52,012 nucleotides of DNA from Candidatus Altimarinota bacterium (GCA_021734525.1 JAIPIW010000004.1:1-52012), one strand, 5' to 3'; shown: positions 10,007 through 19,267, counted from the stretch's first letter. Program-made: numbers and translations. Notes: generated by a model not told the origin, from the sequence alone.

Positions 10007-12205
10007 ATGAGTATTCCAGAAGGACAAGAAACACCAAAAATTTCTGAAAGTATCAGAGGAATTGATATAAAAGAGAAAACTCAAGAAGAACTTAATACTC
10101 TCAAAACTTATATTGAAAATACGGAAGAAACAGCGGAAGCTCCAGATAAAATAGAAAATGCTGCAGAAATAAAAACTAATATTTTAGCCACTAAGGGAAA
10201 AATAGAAGAGCTTAGAGGGTTAGATGATGGTAGTGGTGAACCAGAGGCGGTAATTCTAGAGGCTCTGAAAGAAATGGCTGGTGAGGATTCAGAGGGAGTA
10301 AAACTAGCTTGGTTAGCAGAAGTGTTAGGAGTTAATTTAGAGTCTTTGCAAAATGCAGAAGGTGTCGGAGATGAAGATGAGACTTTTGATAAGAAAGACC
10401 TATTAACAGAAATAGAACCAAAGACAGATGATTCCGATCCCGAATCAATGACTGCTGAAGAATGGTTAGAAGTAAGGAATCAGGCGGTTACAAATCTAGA
10501 AGCACTAAAAGCAGATCTTTTGGCTAAATTGGATATTGAAGACTGTAAAATTAAAAAGGAGCATAGGGATAATGTTAAACAGGCTATTGAAGCAGTTTTC
10601 CCTAAATTAGTAGAAGAAATAAAAGACGAAGAGAAAGGGGTTTTAATCACTGAAGAGATTTTACACAACCGGTTTGATACTGCTATCAGAGGTACCTTTG
10701 AAAATAGTTTGGAGGGATTATCATTTGTAACTCCTTTTACCGGCAAAAAAGCAGAAAAAGAATTAACAGATTCTATTAACGCCTTTTTAGAAAAAAATGA
10801 GTTTTCCAGTAGATATGAAGCTATAGACAAAGAATTAGTTACTGCGTCGGAAAATAGTGGGAGAACTAAAGAGCAAATAGAGAATATCAAGAATGGAATA
10901 TCTCTTGATGCGGTAGATATGAACAATAAAGAAATTCCTCTAGCAGAAAGAAAAGAGAGAGCTGCAAAGATACAGGAATTGATAGAAACTATCGATCCAC
11001 ATGCTTCAAAAGAAAGACAATCTAAATATAATGATTATCTGCAAAATGATGGGGGAACTTATGATTATGAAACTTGGTCATCTGGACAAAAAGATAAAGA
11101 ATCAAAACTTACAGGTTTAATAGCTATGTTTTCAAGACTTGCAGAAGCTTTCAAATTAATTATGGGTGATTCTACTTGGGAAGAGAAAGGAGAAGCACTA
11201 AGTGAGATTTTTAATGGAAAAAATTACTTCCTAAAAGATGCTCAAGAACAATTAGATGCCCTAGAGAATGAATCAAAAACTAGGGCTACTAGAGTTGAAA
11301 AGTGGAATTCGGAGACATATAAGGATTTGAGAGTAGATTTTGGGGAATTTCGGGATAATAACAAAGATATTTTCTCATTTTTACGTGGAGAAGATGAAAA
11401 AAATTCTCTGGAATTAATAGATCCAGAAGAATTTAAACAATGGCAACTTAAGTTGCAAAATCCGGGACTTAAAGGATTGTTAGAGTGGGCTCATGTTCAG
11501 GAGAACAAAGAACAGATTAGTAAAAATACTTGGGATTTTATTGTAGAACAAGCAGATAACATAGAAGGTACTGTTGAGTCAGGATTTTCTATCAAGGGAG
11601 GGGATAAGATTTTGCAATGGACGGAAACATCCATTAAGGAAGCATTGCCTCGTGCTTCAGTAGTTGAAAAACTTTCAAAAGAACGAAGAGAAGAGTTAAT
11701 AAACTCTTTTGAGAAGGCTCAAACAGAGGGAGGGTTTGAATTTCCTCTAGAAAATGTACCAGATAATTGTATTGGATATGGTGGTAGTTATTGGAAAAAT
11801 ATTTTTGTTGAATTATTAAATTTGCCAAAAGAATTTTGGAATGGTTATCGGGTAACAGAAGGAGATAGTATAGGATTAGGAAAAGTTAGATTTGCTAATC
11901 ATCCAATGTGGTCAATGAATGGTATCAACAAAAGCACCAGAACTTTTGCCAGTTTTTCCGTTATTGATGGCGGTAAAGTTGAAGTTAATGGATCAACACC
12001 CTTGTTTAGAGATGATTTTCAATTTAAAAATGCCCAAGAGTTTTTTAGATGGGTTAGAGGGGAAATAAATGCTCCAGAAGGATGGGATGGATGGAAAAGT
12101 GATAAAATGGAAAAGACAGTAGAACCTGTAGGTGTTTCAGAAACAGTAAATACAGAACCTAATACGGATGAGACTGAACTAGATACAGAAGCTGATAATA
12201 GTTAA
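10007..12205 (+). CDS. Large acidic cytoplasmic protein, unknown function
   Basis: This 732-residue, strongly acidic protein has no signal peptide or TM segment. Residues 1-330 are mostly helical and Glu/Lys-rich. The middle has Trp-containing segments (EEWLEVRNQ, LLEWAHVQENKEQ). The C-terminal part (about 560-690) looks globular, with YGGSYWKNIFVELLNLP, GLGKVRFANHPMW and FFRWVRGEINAPEGW, followed by an acidic tail. No known domain is recognised. It follows the microprotein by 1 nt and precedes another coiled-coil gene by 7 nt, so it is probably an operon. There is no SD. Confidence 0.75.
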   Translation: MSIPEGQETPKISESIRGIDIKEKTQEELNTLKTYIENTEETAEAPDKIENAAEIKTNILATKGKIEELRGLDDGSGEPEAVILEALKEMAGEDSEGVKLAWLAEVLGVNLESLQNAEGVGDEDETFDKKDLLTEIEPKTDDSDPESMTAEEWLEVRNQAVTNLEALKADLLAKLDIEDCKIKKEHRDNVKQAIEAVFPKLVEEIKDEEKGVLITEEILHNRFDTAIRGTFENSLEGLSFVTPFTGKKAEKELTDSINAFLEKNEFSSRYEAIDKELVTASENSGRTKEQIENIKNGISLDAVDMNNKEIPLAERKERAAKIQELIETIDPHASKERQSKYNDYLQNDGGTYDYETWSSGQKDKESKLTGLIAMFSRLAEAFKLIMGDSTWEEKGEALSEIFNGKNYFLKDAQEQLDALENESKTRATRVEKWNSETYKDLRVDFGEFRDNNKDIFSFLRGEDEKNSLELIDPEEFKQWQLKLQNPGLKGLLEWAHVQENKEQISKNTWDFIVEQADNIEGTVESGFSIKGGDKILQWTETSIKEALPRASVVEKLSKERREELINSFEKAQTEGGFEFPLENVPDNCIGYGGSYWKNIFVELLNLPKEFWNGYRVTEGDSIGLGKVRFANHPMWSMNGINKSTRTFASFSVIDGGKVEVNGSTPLFRDDFQFKNAQEFFRWVRGEINAPEGWDGWKSDKMEKTVEPVGVSETVNTEPNTDETELDTEADNS

Positions 12206-12212
12206 TAAAGAA

Positions 12213-12620
12213 ATGGACATTCAAGCTATAAAAACAAAATCAGGAAAAACAATTAAGGACTTCACCGTTCCGGAGAAACTTGTAACAGGAGATCCAGAAC
12301 TAGTGATGTTAATCATGCAGTCAGAGTCTATGGATGATGGGGAGAAACAATATTGGTTCAATCTCACCGAAGCTATGAGTAAAGAGCAAGTAGAAAAATT
12401 AAGAGATATTTTAGTTAGAGAAAAACAGAAATTAGCAGAAATAGATACTAAATATGGTAAGAAAGAAAAAGAAGATCCGGCAGTAGCTAAACTAAGAATA
12501 GAGAAAACTGCAGAAAGACAAGCTGCCCAAAGAGAAAGATTAAGATCTCAAGAAAGAGCAGTAGAAGAGCAAGAACAAAAGGAAGAAGAAGAAATCCTCA
12601 AAGAGTTAGAAACTCTTTAA
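12213..12620 (+). CDS. Coiled-coil protein of unknown function
   Basis: This 135-residue protein has a small N-terminal region (MDIQAIKTKSGKTIKDFTVP) and a long charged coiled coil in the second half, rich in Glu, Lys, Gln and Arg. It lies 7 nt after the large acidic protein and its composition is similar, so the two may act together. No domain is recognised. The stop codon is directly followed by a 24-bp palindrome at the convergent junction with the glycosyltransferase gene. Confidence 0.7.
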   Translation: MDIQAIKTKSGKTIKDFTVPEKLVTGDPELVMLIMQSESMDDGEKQYWFNLTEAMSKEQVEKLRDILVREKQKLAEIDTKYGKKEKEDPAVAKLRIEKTAERQAAQRERLRSQERAVEEQEQKEEEEILKELETL

Positions 12621-12644
12621 ATCATTATATTATAATATAATGAT
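12621..12644. repeat. Dispersed AT palindrome, copy 2 (convergent junction)
   Basis: Perfect 24-bp palindrome: the core ATTATATTATAATATAAT flanked by ATC and GAT. It sits between two convergent genes, the only copy not upstream of a start codon. Here it could only act as a terminator or spacer. Confidence 0.8.
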
Positions 12645-13360
12645 TACTGAGGATAAATTCGTTCCTTAATCATTAGAATTGGGAAGATTATTACAGCAAG
12701 AAAAATTCTTTTTATTCTTCGTGGATAAAGAATCAAACGCCAGAACCATTCCAGTCCCATTTTTTGCATTATCTGGGGTGCTCGTTTAGCTTTACCGGCC
12801 CAAAAATCAAAAGTTCCACCAACTCCTATTCCTATTTTTAAGCTATTTATCTGCCTTCCCTTATCTACTAACCAGTATTCTTGTTTAGGAGCGCCAAAGG
12901 CCACTAGTATGGCATCTGGACTTGTTTTTTCTACATCGAGAAGAGTATTCTCATCTCCATCAAAAGTCTCTGCAACTCTTAGATGAGGATATTTTTTCTT
13001 CATCTTAGCAGCAGCTTTATCTGCTACTCCAAATCCTCCCAAAAAGAATAAGGACTTGTTTTGCTCTGCACAGACTTCACAAAGAGTTTCTGCTACCTCT
13101 ACCCCAGAAATACGAACAATTTTTTTGTTCATAAGTAATCTAGCTAAGATAGATATTCCTGCTCCATCACAGACTTTTAAGTCGCAATTCTGCAAAACTT
13201 GTTGAAACTTTTTATTTCTACTGGCTTCGACTAAAAATTCTGGATTGACTGTCGCAATCTGGAAGAGTTTCTGTTGTTGGAGTTGCTCTTTAAGGATTTC
13301 ACGTAAGTCGGATCGTGATACTTGATCTATTTCAACACCTAGTATTTTTAATGAAGACAT
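12644..13360 (-). CDS. WecG/TagA/CpsF-family glycosyltransferase (GT26)
   Basis: The family transfers an N-acetyl-hexosamine type sugar onto a lipid-linked acceptor in cell-surface polymer synthesis. The 238 residues carry the expected motifs: TVNPEFLVEA, CDGAGI, FLGGFGVADKAA, FGAPKQEYW and GVGGTFDFWAGKAKRAP, then the membrane-associating GLEWFWRLILYPRR end. The exact donor and acceptor cannot be inferred. It is not in an obvious polysaccharide cluster. Confidence 0.9.
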   Translation of the reverse strand: MSSLKILGVEIDQVSRSDLREILKEQLQQQKLFQIATVNPEFLVEASRNKKFQQVLQNCDLKVCDGAGISILARLLMNKKIVRISGVEVAETLCEVCAEQNKSLFFLGGFGVADKAAAKMKKKYPHLRVAETFDGDENTLLDVEKTSPDAILVAFGAPKQEYWLVDKGRQINSLKIGIGVGGTFDFWAGKAKRAPQIMQKMGLEWFWRLILYPRRIKRIFLAVIIFPILMIKERIYPQ

Positions 13361-13428
13361 TTTATTAATTTCAGGCTCATGATAAGATTTCCCTAGTTAG
13401 CCGACAAGTCAGAATTACAATTATAAAA

Positions 13429-13746
13429 ATGAAAAGATTTACTCATCGCAACGAAGAATTTATTTGCGAAGTTTGTGGAGTAAAAAATCCCCCCGTCAAA
13501 GAAACTTGCCGTAATCACTGCCGGAAGTGCCTTCATTCTAAACATGTAGATGTAAATCCGGGAGATAGAAAGGAGCAATGTGGTGGAATAATGGAACCAC
13601 TATTTATTGAGGTTGGTGGTAGCGAAATGAAAGCTATTATCTTTAAATGCCAAAAATGTGGGATTAAGAGGAAAAACAGGATTGCTCCAGATGATGATCG
13701 CGAAAAACTACTGGAAACTATTGAAAAAAATAGGAATTTGTGTTAA
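13429..13746 (+). CDS. RNHCP zinc-ribbon-like domain protein
   Basis: This 105-residue protein carries the RNHCP domain signature: CEVCG, then RNHCRKCLHSKHVD, NPGDR, CGGIMEP, and a C-terminal CQKCG pair, giving two or three likely zinc-binding Cys/His sites. The family is widespread in small-genome bacteria and its biochemical role is not established; nucleic-acid binding is inference from the zinc-ribbon look. The GH73 gene follows 21 nt downstream. Confidence 0.85.
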   Translation: MKRFTHRNEEFICEVCGVKNPPVKETCRNHCRKCLHSKHVDVNPGDRKEQCGGIMEPLFIEVGGSEMKAIIFKCQKCGIKRKNRIAPDDDREKLLETIEKNRNLC

Positions 13747-13767
13747 AATAACAAGAATATTTGAACC

Positions 13768-14880
13768 ATGTTTGCTAAACCAGATAATTTTGAAGTTTCC
13801 GAACAACAGGAAAAAAAGGATATAGATCCGGTGGATTCATCTAATAATTTTGAAAAACAAGAAGAAGCAGCAGAAAACAGAAATCACAGGAAAACTATTA
13901 ACGAGATGGTTGAATGGGTGGAAGCTAGAAATGAAGGAATTGAAAAAGAAAAACCAGAAGGATTTGAAGAAATTCCAGGATCTGAATTTCTGAAAAGAAC
14001 TCCAGAGGAATTAAGTACATTATTCTTAATAGACGGGGTTATTGATTTTCATGGAAATGAAGACGCTCGGCAGTATATTGGAGCGGGGGATCTTCTGTCT
14101 TTCGAACAGAAATTTGTCAAAATAGACGGAGTTGTAGGGAAGAGGTCGTCCTTTAATGGTAAAGTAGGTTATCTAACCAAGGAAGGAGACTATTTGCCTA
14201 TTTATGGGGGAGAAGATATCACCTTAGAGGTTTCTGAAAAAGAGCAACAAGGTTTTGAAGAAGTGCCAGAACTTTCTATGGAAGACGAACAACAATCAAA
14301 GGATGATTTTCTAGAAAAAGTACAAAGAGAAGAAAAAGCTTTAGTAGAAATGAGGCAAGAAATGAACGAACTCTTAATAGGACAGGGACTTTCTATGGAT
14401 GAGATTGAGAATTTGAGTTCAGAAGAGCTTTTTAAAAGAGCTGGAAGGATGTTAGCCCAAAAGGTAGAAGCAACTTACGGTGTTCCTTGGGAAGTTTGTT
14501 TAGCTCAATCATCATTAGAGTCTAATTTTGGTAGTCGAGCATTAGGAAAGAACTTTTTTGGAATTAAGGCGATGAAGAATTATCAAGGGGAAACTCAAGA
14601 ATTTTTGACAACTGAGTATTTTGACGAAAGAAAAGAAGTAGCTACTCGAATGGTCGATAAATTTAGAGCCTATGATTCTATGGCGGATTCCTTTAATGAT
14701 TATGGAAGGTTTTTAGCTAATAATTCAAGATATCGAGTGGCTTTTCAGTATAAAAATAATCCAAGAGCTTTTTTAGAGACGGTTATTGCTTCTGGTTATG
14801 CAACAGATCCAAATTACGTATCTAAAGCGGAACAAAAATTAGGGATGTTAGGATATTCCCTTGATAAAAGGCACAAGTAG
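13768..14880 (+). CDS. GH73-type N-acetylglucosaminidase domain protein without signal peptide
   Basis: The C-terminal third (about residues 240-365) is a glucosaminidase (LYZ2/FlgJ C-domain) fold that cleaves peptidoglycan: CLAQSSLESNFGSRALGKNFFGIKA includes the catalytic Glu, followed by FRAYDSMADSFNDYGRFL and GYATDPNYVSKAEQKLG. The first 230 residues are acidic, hydrophilic and probably partly disordered, with no signal peptide or TM segment. How the enzyme would reach the wall is unclear; a non-classical route, lysis-dependent release or a phage-derived origin are possibilities. Confidence 0.85.
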   Translation: MFAKPDNFEVSEQQEKKDIDPVDSSNNFEKQEEAAENRNHRKTINEMVEWVEARNEGIEKEKPEGFEEIPGSEFLKRTPEELSTLFLIDGVIDFHGNEDARQYIGAGDLLSFEQKFVKIDGVVGKRSSFNGKVGYLTKEGDYLPIYGGEDITLEVSEKEQQGFEEVPELSMEDEQQSKDDFLEKVQREEKALVEMRQEMNELLIGQGLSMDEIENLSSEELFKRAGRMLAQKVEATYGVPWEVCLAQSSLESNFGSRALGKNFFGIKAMKNYQGETQEFLTTEYFDERKEVATRMVDKFRAYDSMADSFNDYGRFLANNSRYRVAFQYKNNPRAFLETVIASGYATDPNYVSKAEQKLGMLGYSLDKRHK

Positions 14881-14978
14881 GTGCTAGCTGCTTAAAAAAC
14901 ACTGCTAGAGCGGTTATTTTAGTGTACTACTTTTTAATATTTTACACTTTAAAGCAACCCGAATTTGCAGTAAAACGC

Positions 14979-15008
14979 TTGTCAAAAGGAAATCGGAGCG
15001 CCTACAAT
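14979..15008 (+). promoter_or_regulatory. Sigma70-type promoter of the HU gene
   Basis: TTGTCA (14979-14984), 18-nt spacer, TACAAT (15003-15008). The predicted leader to the HU ATG is about 30 nt. The rest of the 166-nt gap from 14881 shows only a weak CTAGC/GCTAG inverted repeat. Confidence 0.6.
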
Positions 15009-15046
15009 CCCTACAGCTTTTTTGTATATCTTAACCCCATTCTAAA

Positions 15047-15328
15047 ATGGCTATGTCAAAAGGCGATCTCGTTAGCGCAGTCGCAAAATCTTGCGGATGC
15101 ACCAAAAAGTGCGCAGGTGATGCACTTGAAGCAGTTCTAGGTACTGTTGGAAAGGAACTTTCCAAGGGAGGAACTGTTACTCTTACTGGATTCGGAACTT
15201 TTCGTGTTTCACACCGAAAAGCTCGAGTTGGTGTAAACCCACAGAATCCATCTCAGAAGATTCAGATCCCAGCTACTAAGGTACCAACCTTCAAAGCTGG
15301 AAAGAACTTGAAGGAAATGGTTCGATAG
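15047..15328 (+). CDS. HU-family histone-like DNA-binding protein
   Basis: Nucleoid-associated protein that bends and compacts DNA. The 93 residues follow the HU pattern: N-terminal helices (MSKGDLVSAVAKS), the GFGTFRVSHRKARVGVNPQNP arm with the Pro that intercalates at DNA kinks, and the closing PTFKAGKNLKEMV. Three Cys residues lie in the N-terminal helical part (CGCTKKC), which is unusual for HU. The gene has its own promoter and a strong terminator, so it is monocistronic. The codon choice is more GC-rich than its neighbours, as expected for high expression. Confidence 0.95.
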   Translation: MAMSKGDLVSAVAKSCGCTKKCAGDALEAVLGTVGKELSKGGTVTLTGFGTFRVSHRKARVGVNPQNPSQKIQIPATKVPTFKAGKNLKEMVR

Positions 15329-15349
15329 TTCTAAATCTTAAGTTTATTA

Positions 15350-15376
15350 AAAAAACCCGCATTTGCGGGTTTTTTT
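15350..15376. terminator. Bidirectional intrinsic terminator
   Basis: Six A's, CCCGCA/TGCGGG stem, then seven T's, so it can terminate HU on the plus strand and the convergent acidic protein gene on the minus strand. Confidence 0.9.
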
Positions 15377-15393
15377 AATTGTATTTTATTTCC

Positions 15394-16329
15394 TTAATTA
15401 TTTTGGTTCTGAGGTTTGTGTTTTGGTTTATTGTGTTTTGGACTGCTTCCTCCTTGTCCATTACCGTTATCATTACCATTGAAATCTTTAGTTAGATTTT
15501 CCATATCTCTAATCATAGTAGAGAACTCGTTTTGCTTATTACGTAATTCTTTCTTCTCGTTCTGGATTTTTTGTTCTAAATCTTGGATTTGGTTCTGTAG
15601 ATTCTTGATATTGTCCTTATGGTTTTTTACATAACCTTCGATCTCAGTTTTTACTTGTTTGAGAGTAACTAGAGGATCTCCACTAGAAGAACTAGTGCTT
15701 GTGGTAGAAGAGCTATTTCCATTATCTCCACCAAAAGTAATAGGAGTAGGAGAAACTTCTTCAGTAATAATTTCTGGAGTAGGTTCGGGAGAAAGTTCAA
15801 TTATAGGAGGAGCTTCGGTAACAAGTGGTTCAGGAACAACAGGGGTTGCTTCTTCTGTAGTAGGTTTGACATCTCCGCCAAAACTAGAATTAGCAAAAGG
15901 ATTTAGATTAGAATCTGGGGTAGCCTCTGCAACTATTGGTTCTGTAGGTACTTCCGGTGTTATTTCTGCAACTGGAGAAGCTGTTAATTCTACGACAGGT
16001 TCTGTAGGAGTTTCTGCTACTGGTTCTACTTCTGTTTCCATAGGAGCAGGTTCTGCAGAAGTGGTTTCTTCAGTAGTGTTTTCTGTTTCAGTTGTTTCAG
16101 ACCACTCTGGTTTAATTTCGGTGGTACTTGGCACGGGAGTTTCTTGCACAATCGGAGCAGGTGCTTCGGTCTGTACAGGAGTACTTGAGTCGTCCATAGT
16201 TACTGATGTGTCATCAGTGGTAGCTGCATCATCACCAGTGCTTCCTTGAGTTTGTGCAGGATCCGCGGTTTGACTATCGTCTTTAGCAGCATCATCGTCA
16301 TGTCCGAGACCGAAGTGAAATTTTACCAT
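15394..16329 (-). CDS. Low-complexity acidic Thr/Pro/Glu-rich protein with C-terminal coiled coil
   Basis: This 311-residue protein begins MVKFHFGLGHDDD and continues with about 200 residues of Thr, Pro, Glu, Val and Ala repeats, a Ser/Thr patch, then a coiled coil (about 225-290, IKNLQNQIQDLEQKIQNEKK) and a basic Asn/Lys/Pro tail. No signal peptide or TM segment is visible. It resembles disordered spacer proteins of Patescibacteria, but no function can be assigned. It is divergent from pheS and has no SD. Confidence 0.7.
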   Translation of the reverse strand: MVKFHFGLGHDDDAAKDDSQTADPAQTQGSTGDDAATTDDTSVTMDDSSTPVQTEAPAPIVQETPVPSTTEIKPEWSETTETENTTEETTSAEPAPMETEVEPVAETPTEPVVELTASPVAEITPEVPTEPIVAEATPDSNLNPFANSSFGGDVKPTTEEATPVVPEPLVTEAPPIIELSPEPTPEIITEEVSPTPITFGGDNGNSSSTTSTSSSSGDPLVTLKQVKTEIEGYVKNHKDNIKNLQNQIQDLEQKIQNEKKELRNKQNEFSTMIRDMENLTKDFNGNDNGNGQGGSSPKHNKPKHKPQNQNN

Positions 16330-16347
16330 TTTTGGGGAAATTTAAAT

Positions 16348-16375
16348 TTGACTTTTTTAAAGTCTTCGCTACATT
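16348..16375 (+). promoter_or_regulatory. Promoter of pheS
   Basis: TTGACT (16348-16353), 16-nt spacer, TACATT (16370-16375). The predicted start site near 16382 leaves almost no 5' leader before the GTG at 16388. Confidence 0.55.
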
Positions 16376-16387
16376 TTACACGATTTT

Positions 16388-17471
16388 GTGAGAGAAATCA
16401 AGCTTTTTTGTCCCCTTTTTCTTTTGAAAACATTGGTTGAACGTGTTTCCGAATTTTCTAAAAAAGCCAATGAAGCTTTTGATAAGGTCAAAACATCTGA
16501 GGATTTGAAGAAGTTCTATGCAGATTTCTTGTCCAAGAAAAGTGAGTTGGGGGTTATTTTGCAAGAACTAAAATCTTTACCTGGTTTTGAAAAAAAAAAC
16601 AATAGGACCAGAAGTCCAAAAAGTAAGAGAAAGTCTTTTTGCTTCTTTTGAAGAGAAAAAGAAAGAATTAGAAGACTCTGCCTTAGATGAAAAATTAAAT
16701 TCTGGTTGGATAGACGTGACCAAGAATTACCCAAGAACACATGGGTCCATCCATCCTCTTTCTCGAGTGCAGAAAAGGGTGGAAGAGATTTTTACTTCCA
16801 TGGGTTTTGAGATTTATGAAGGACCAGAAGTAGAGACAGAATGGCGTAATTTTGATGCTCTAAATATCCCATCTACTCATCCTGCTCGGGATATGCAGGA
16901 TACTTTTTTCATTAATAGTAAAAACGATGATCCGCACAAAAATACTGTCCTTAGAACTCATACCTCTAATAATCAGATTCGGAGGATGATGGAAGGGGGT
17001 GTACCGGTAAGGGTAGCAGTTCCGGGAAGATGTTATCGTAATGAGGCTATAGATGCCTCTCATGATGCTATTTTCTATCAGGTGGAAGGACTAATGGTCG
17101 ACAAAGGTATTTCTCTCGCACACCTTAAAGGAACAATTCAGACCATGCTTTCTGAACTTTTTGAAAGAGAAGTTACTATTCGTTTCCGTCCTGGATATTT
17201 TCCCTTTGTAGAACCAGGACTAGAAGTAGATTTCTCTTGTCTTATTTGTAATGGCAAAGGATGTAAAACCTGCAAAAATTCCGGTTGGATTGAATTTATG
17301 GGAGCGGGGATGGTTCATCCTAACGTCTTGCGTAACTGTGGTGTGGATCCAGAAGAATATTCTGGTTTTGCCTTTGGATTTGGGTTAACTAGACTGGCTA
17401 TGATGAAGTACGGAATAGACGATATTAGACTACTTTTCTCACAAAAGAAGGAGTTCTTAGCACAATTTTAA
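16388..17471 (+). CDS. pheS: Phenylalanyl-tRNA synthetase alpha subunit, reading frame interrupted at an A10 run
   Basis: Charges tRNA-Phe together with PheT (not in this window). The N-terminal coiled coil is read in one frame from about 16388-16427 to 16590. The rest (from [15 protein letters not shown]) is read in another frame. The switch is at ten A's (16590-16599), where nine A's would give one continuous protein. Catalytic motifs are intact: [23 protein letters not shown], and [19 protein letters not shown] zinc ribbon (CLIC, CKTC) is present before [12 protein letters not shown]. Start codons are GTG 16388 or TTG 16427 or 16436. Either transcriptional slippage restores the frame or this is a sequencing error; a real loss is unlikely for an essential gene. 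Confidence 0.9.
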
Positions 17472-17489
17472 ATTACATTATAATATAAT
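17472..17489. repeat. Dispersed AT palindrome, copy 3 (upstream of rpoD)
   Basis: ATTACATTATAATATAAT, one mismatch from the consensus, 7 nt before the rpoD ATG. The embedded TATAAT is about 12 nt from the start codon. Confidence 0.75.
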
Positions 17490-17496
17490 ACAAAAA

Positions 17497-18711
17497 ATGA
17501 CTAAAAAAGAAGATCTCGGAATGGGAAAGTTCCAACAACGGATTATGAACTTTCCGAAGGAAGTCCAAAAGTTGATCCAGAAAGGGAAAGAACAGCGATT
17601 TATTACGGAGCAAGAACTGATGAAAGTAGTTCCCAATATTGAAGAGAATCTGCTTCTTTTAGATGATCTTTACGAACTTCTTTTTGATTTAGGAGTTGAA
17701 GTCATTGATGTCCGAGAAGAAAAAATCTGGAAAGAGAAATTAGAAGAAGCGGAAAAAGAAATTGAAATAGAAGATGAGGAAGGACCAACAGAGGTGCAGA
17801 TTGAAATTATTGGTGAGAAGAAAGAAGGGGATGATGCCGAGGAACCAGAAAAAGATGAAGAGGAAGAGCCAAAAAGTGTTGATTTATCTGAAATCTCTAA
17901 TGACTCGGTTCGGATGTACCTCAATGAAATTGGACGTATTCCGCTTCTGACAGCAGACCAAGAAGTAGAACTTGCTAAACGAATAGAAATGGGAGATTTA
18001 TCTGCGAAACAAAAATTAGCAGAGTCTAACCTTCGTTTAGTGGTTTCTATCGCTAAACGTTATATTGGACGAGGACTTCCTTTCTTAGACTTAATGCAGG
18101 AAGGAAACTTTGGACTACTGCGAGCAGTGGAGAAATTTGATTACCGCAAAGGATTCAAATTTTCTACATATGCTACCTGGTGGATTAGACAAGCTATTAC
18201 TAGAGCCATAGCAGACCAGGCGAGAACTATTCGTATTCCGGTACATATGGTGGAAACCATTAATAAATTGCGTTATACCCAACGTCGTCTCCAACAAGAA
18301 CTAGGACGAGAACCATTACCGGAAGAACTGGCGGCAGAAATGAATTTAGATATTAAGAAGATTAATTATATCCTCAAAATATCACAGGATATTGTGTCTT
18401 TAGAGGCTCCCGTGGGAACCGAAGAAGACTCTAAGCTTTCTGACTTTATCGAAGATGAGTCAGCAGTTTCTCCTTTTGAAACTGCTCATCGCAAGATGAT
18501 TAAGGAAAACATTGAAGGACTTTTAGAATACTTATCTGCTCGAGAACAAAAGATTATTAAAATGAGATTTGGTATTGAAGATGGTATTCCACACACCTTG
18601 GAAGAAGTAGGACGAGAGTTCAATGTTACTCGTGAAAGAATTCGTCAGATAGAAGGAAAAGTTTTGGAAAAACTCAGGGATCATCCAATGGCTATAAAAA
18701 TAGAAGCTTAA
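17497..18711 (+). CDS. rpoD: Principal sigma factor (sigma70/RpoD)
   Basis: Primary promoter-recognition subunit of RNA polymerase. The 404 residues comprise a short region 1.1-like N-terminus, an acidic linker, region 1.2 ([15 protein letters not shown]), region 2 ([15 protein letters not shown], then the melting segment [13 protein letters not shown] and IRIPVHM), region 3, and region 4 ([20 protein letters not shown]). It predicts recognition of TTGACA/TATAAT promoters, which matches the consensus promoters seen near 40.6 and 41.2 kb. No SD precedes the ATG; palindrome copy 3 lies 7 nt upstream. Confidence 0.97.
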   Translation: MTKKEDLGMGKFQQRIMNFPKEVQKLIQKGKEQRFITEQELMKVVPNIEENLLLLDDLYELLFDLGVEVIDVREEKIWKEKLEEAEKEIEIEDEEGPTEVQIEIIGEKKEGDDAEEPEKDEEEEPKSVDLSEISNDSVRMYLNEIGRIPLLTADQEVELAKRIEMGDLSAKQKLAESNLRLVVSIAKRYIGRGLPFLDLMQEGNFGLLRAVEKFDYRKGFKFSTYATWWIRQAITRAIADQARTIRIPVHMVETINKLRYTQRRLQQELGREPLPEELAAEMNLDIKKINYILKISQDIVSLEAPVGTEEDSKLSDFIEDESAVSPFETAHRKMIKENIEGLLEYLSAREQKIIKMRFGIEDGIPHTLEEVGREFNVTRERIRQIEGKVLEKLRDHPMAIKIEA

Positions 18712-18772
18712 ATTTCGCTTGCTTTTTTGCGTTAAAAAAGTAGTTTTCTCTCCGCAATTATTCACCTCTCAT

Positions 18773-19264
18773 ATGGTAAAAAAAGATGACAAACAACCGG
18801 CAAAAAAGATTCTAGTAACCAAGGAAGGATTAGCTAAATTAGAATTGGAATTGGAAGAACTAAAGACCGTTAAGAGAAAAGAAGTAGCCTCTAGATTGCA
18901 AGAAGCAATTTCTTACGGAGATTTGTCAGAGAATGCGGAATACGATGAAGCCAAGAATGAACAAGCCTTTGTTGAAGCTCGTATCTCAGAATTGGAAGAG
19001 CAGATTAAGATGGCCGAGATTATTAAGGAATCTAAAGATAAGAAAGGAACGATAGAAATCGGTTCTACAGTGAAATTAAAGATTCCAGGTGGAGAAGAAC
19101 ATGAATATGAGATAGTGGGGTCGACAGAATCTGACCCGGCCATGCATAAGATTTCTAATGAATCTCCAGTGGGAGAGGCGATACTTGGAAAAAAAGCTAA
19201 AGATATCGTGGAAGTAATGGCTCCAGGAGGGAAGTTTAAGTATGAGATCCTAAAGGTCTCGTAA
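18773..19264 (+). CDS. greA: Transcription elongation factor GreA
   Basis: Rescues backtracked RNA polymerase by stimulating transcript cleavage. The N-terminal coiled coil (ILVTKEGLAKLELELEELK) carries the acidic tip loop in YGDLSENAEYDEAKNEQ, and the C-terminal FKBP-like domain ends with APGGKFKYEI. The ATG at 18773 (MVKKDDKQ) is chosen because the longer frame from 18719 adds 18 residues unlike the family. It lies 61 nt after rpoD. Confidence 0.95.
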   Translation: MVKKDDKQPAKKILVTKEGLAKLELELEELKTVKRKEVASRLQEAISYGDLSENAEYDEAKNEQAFVEARISELEEQIKMAEIIKESKDKKGTIEIGSTVKLKIPGGEEHEYEIVGSTESDPAMHKISNESPVGEAILGKKAKDIVEVMAPGGKFKYEILKVS

Positions 19265-19267
19265 AAT

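Noticed and set aside
15659-16249. 196-codon Val/Ser/Gly-rich plus-strand frame
   Set aside because: Mirror of the low-complexity repeats of the minus-strand acidic protein; repetitive codons keep the opposite frame open.
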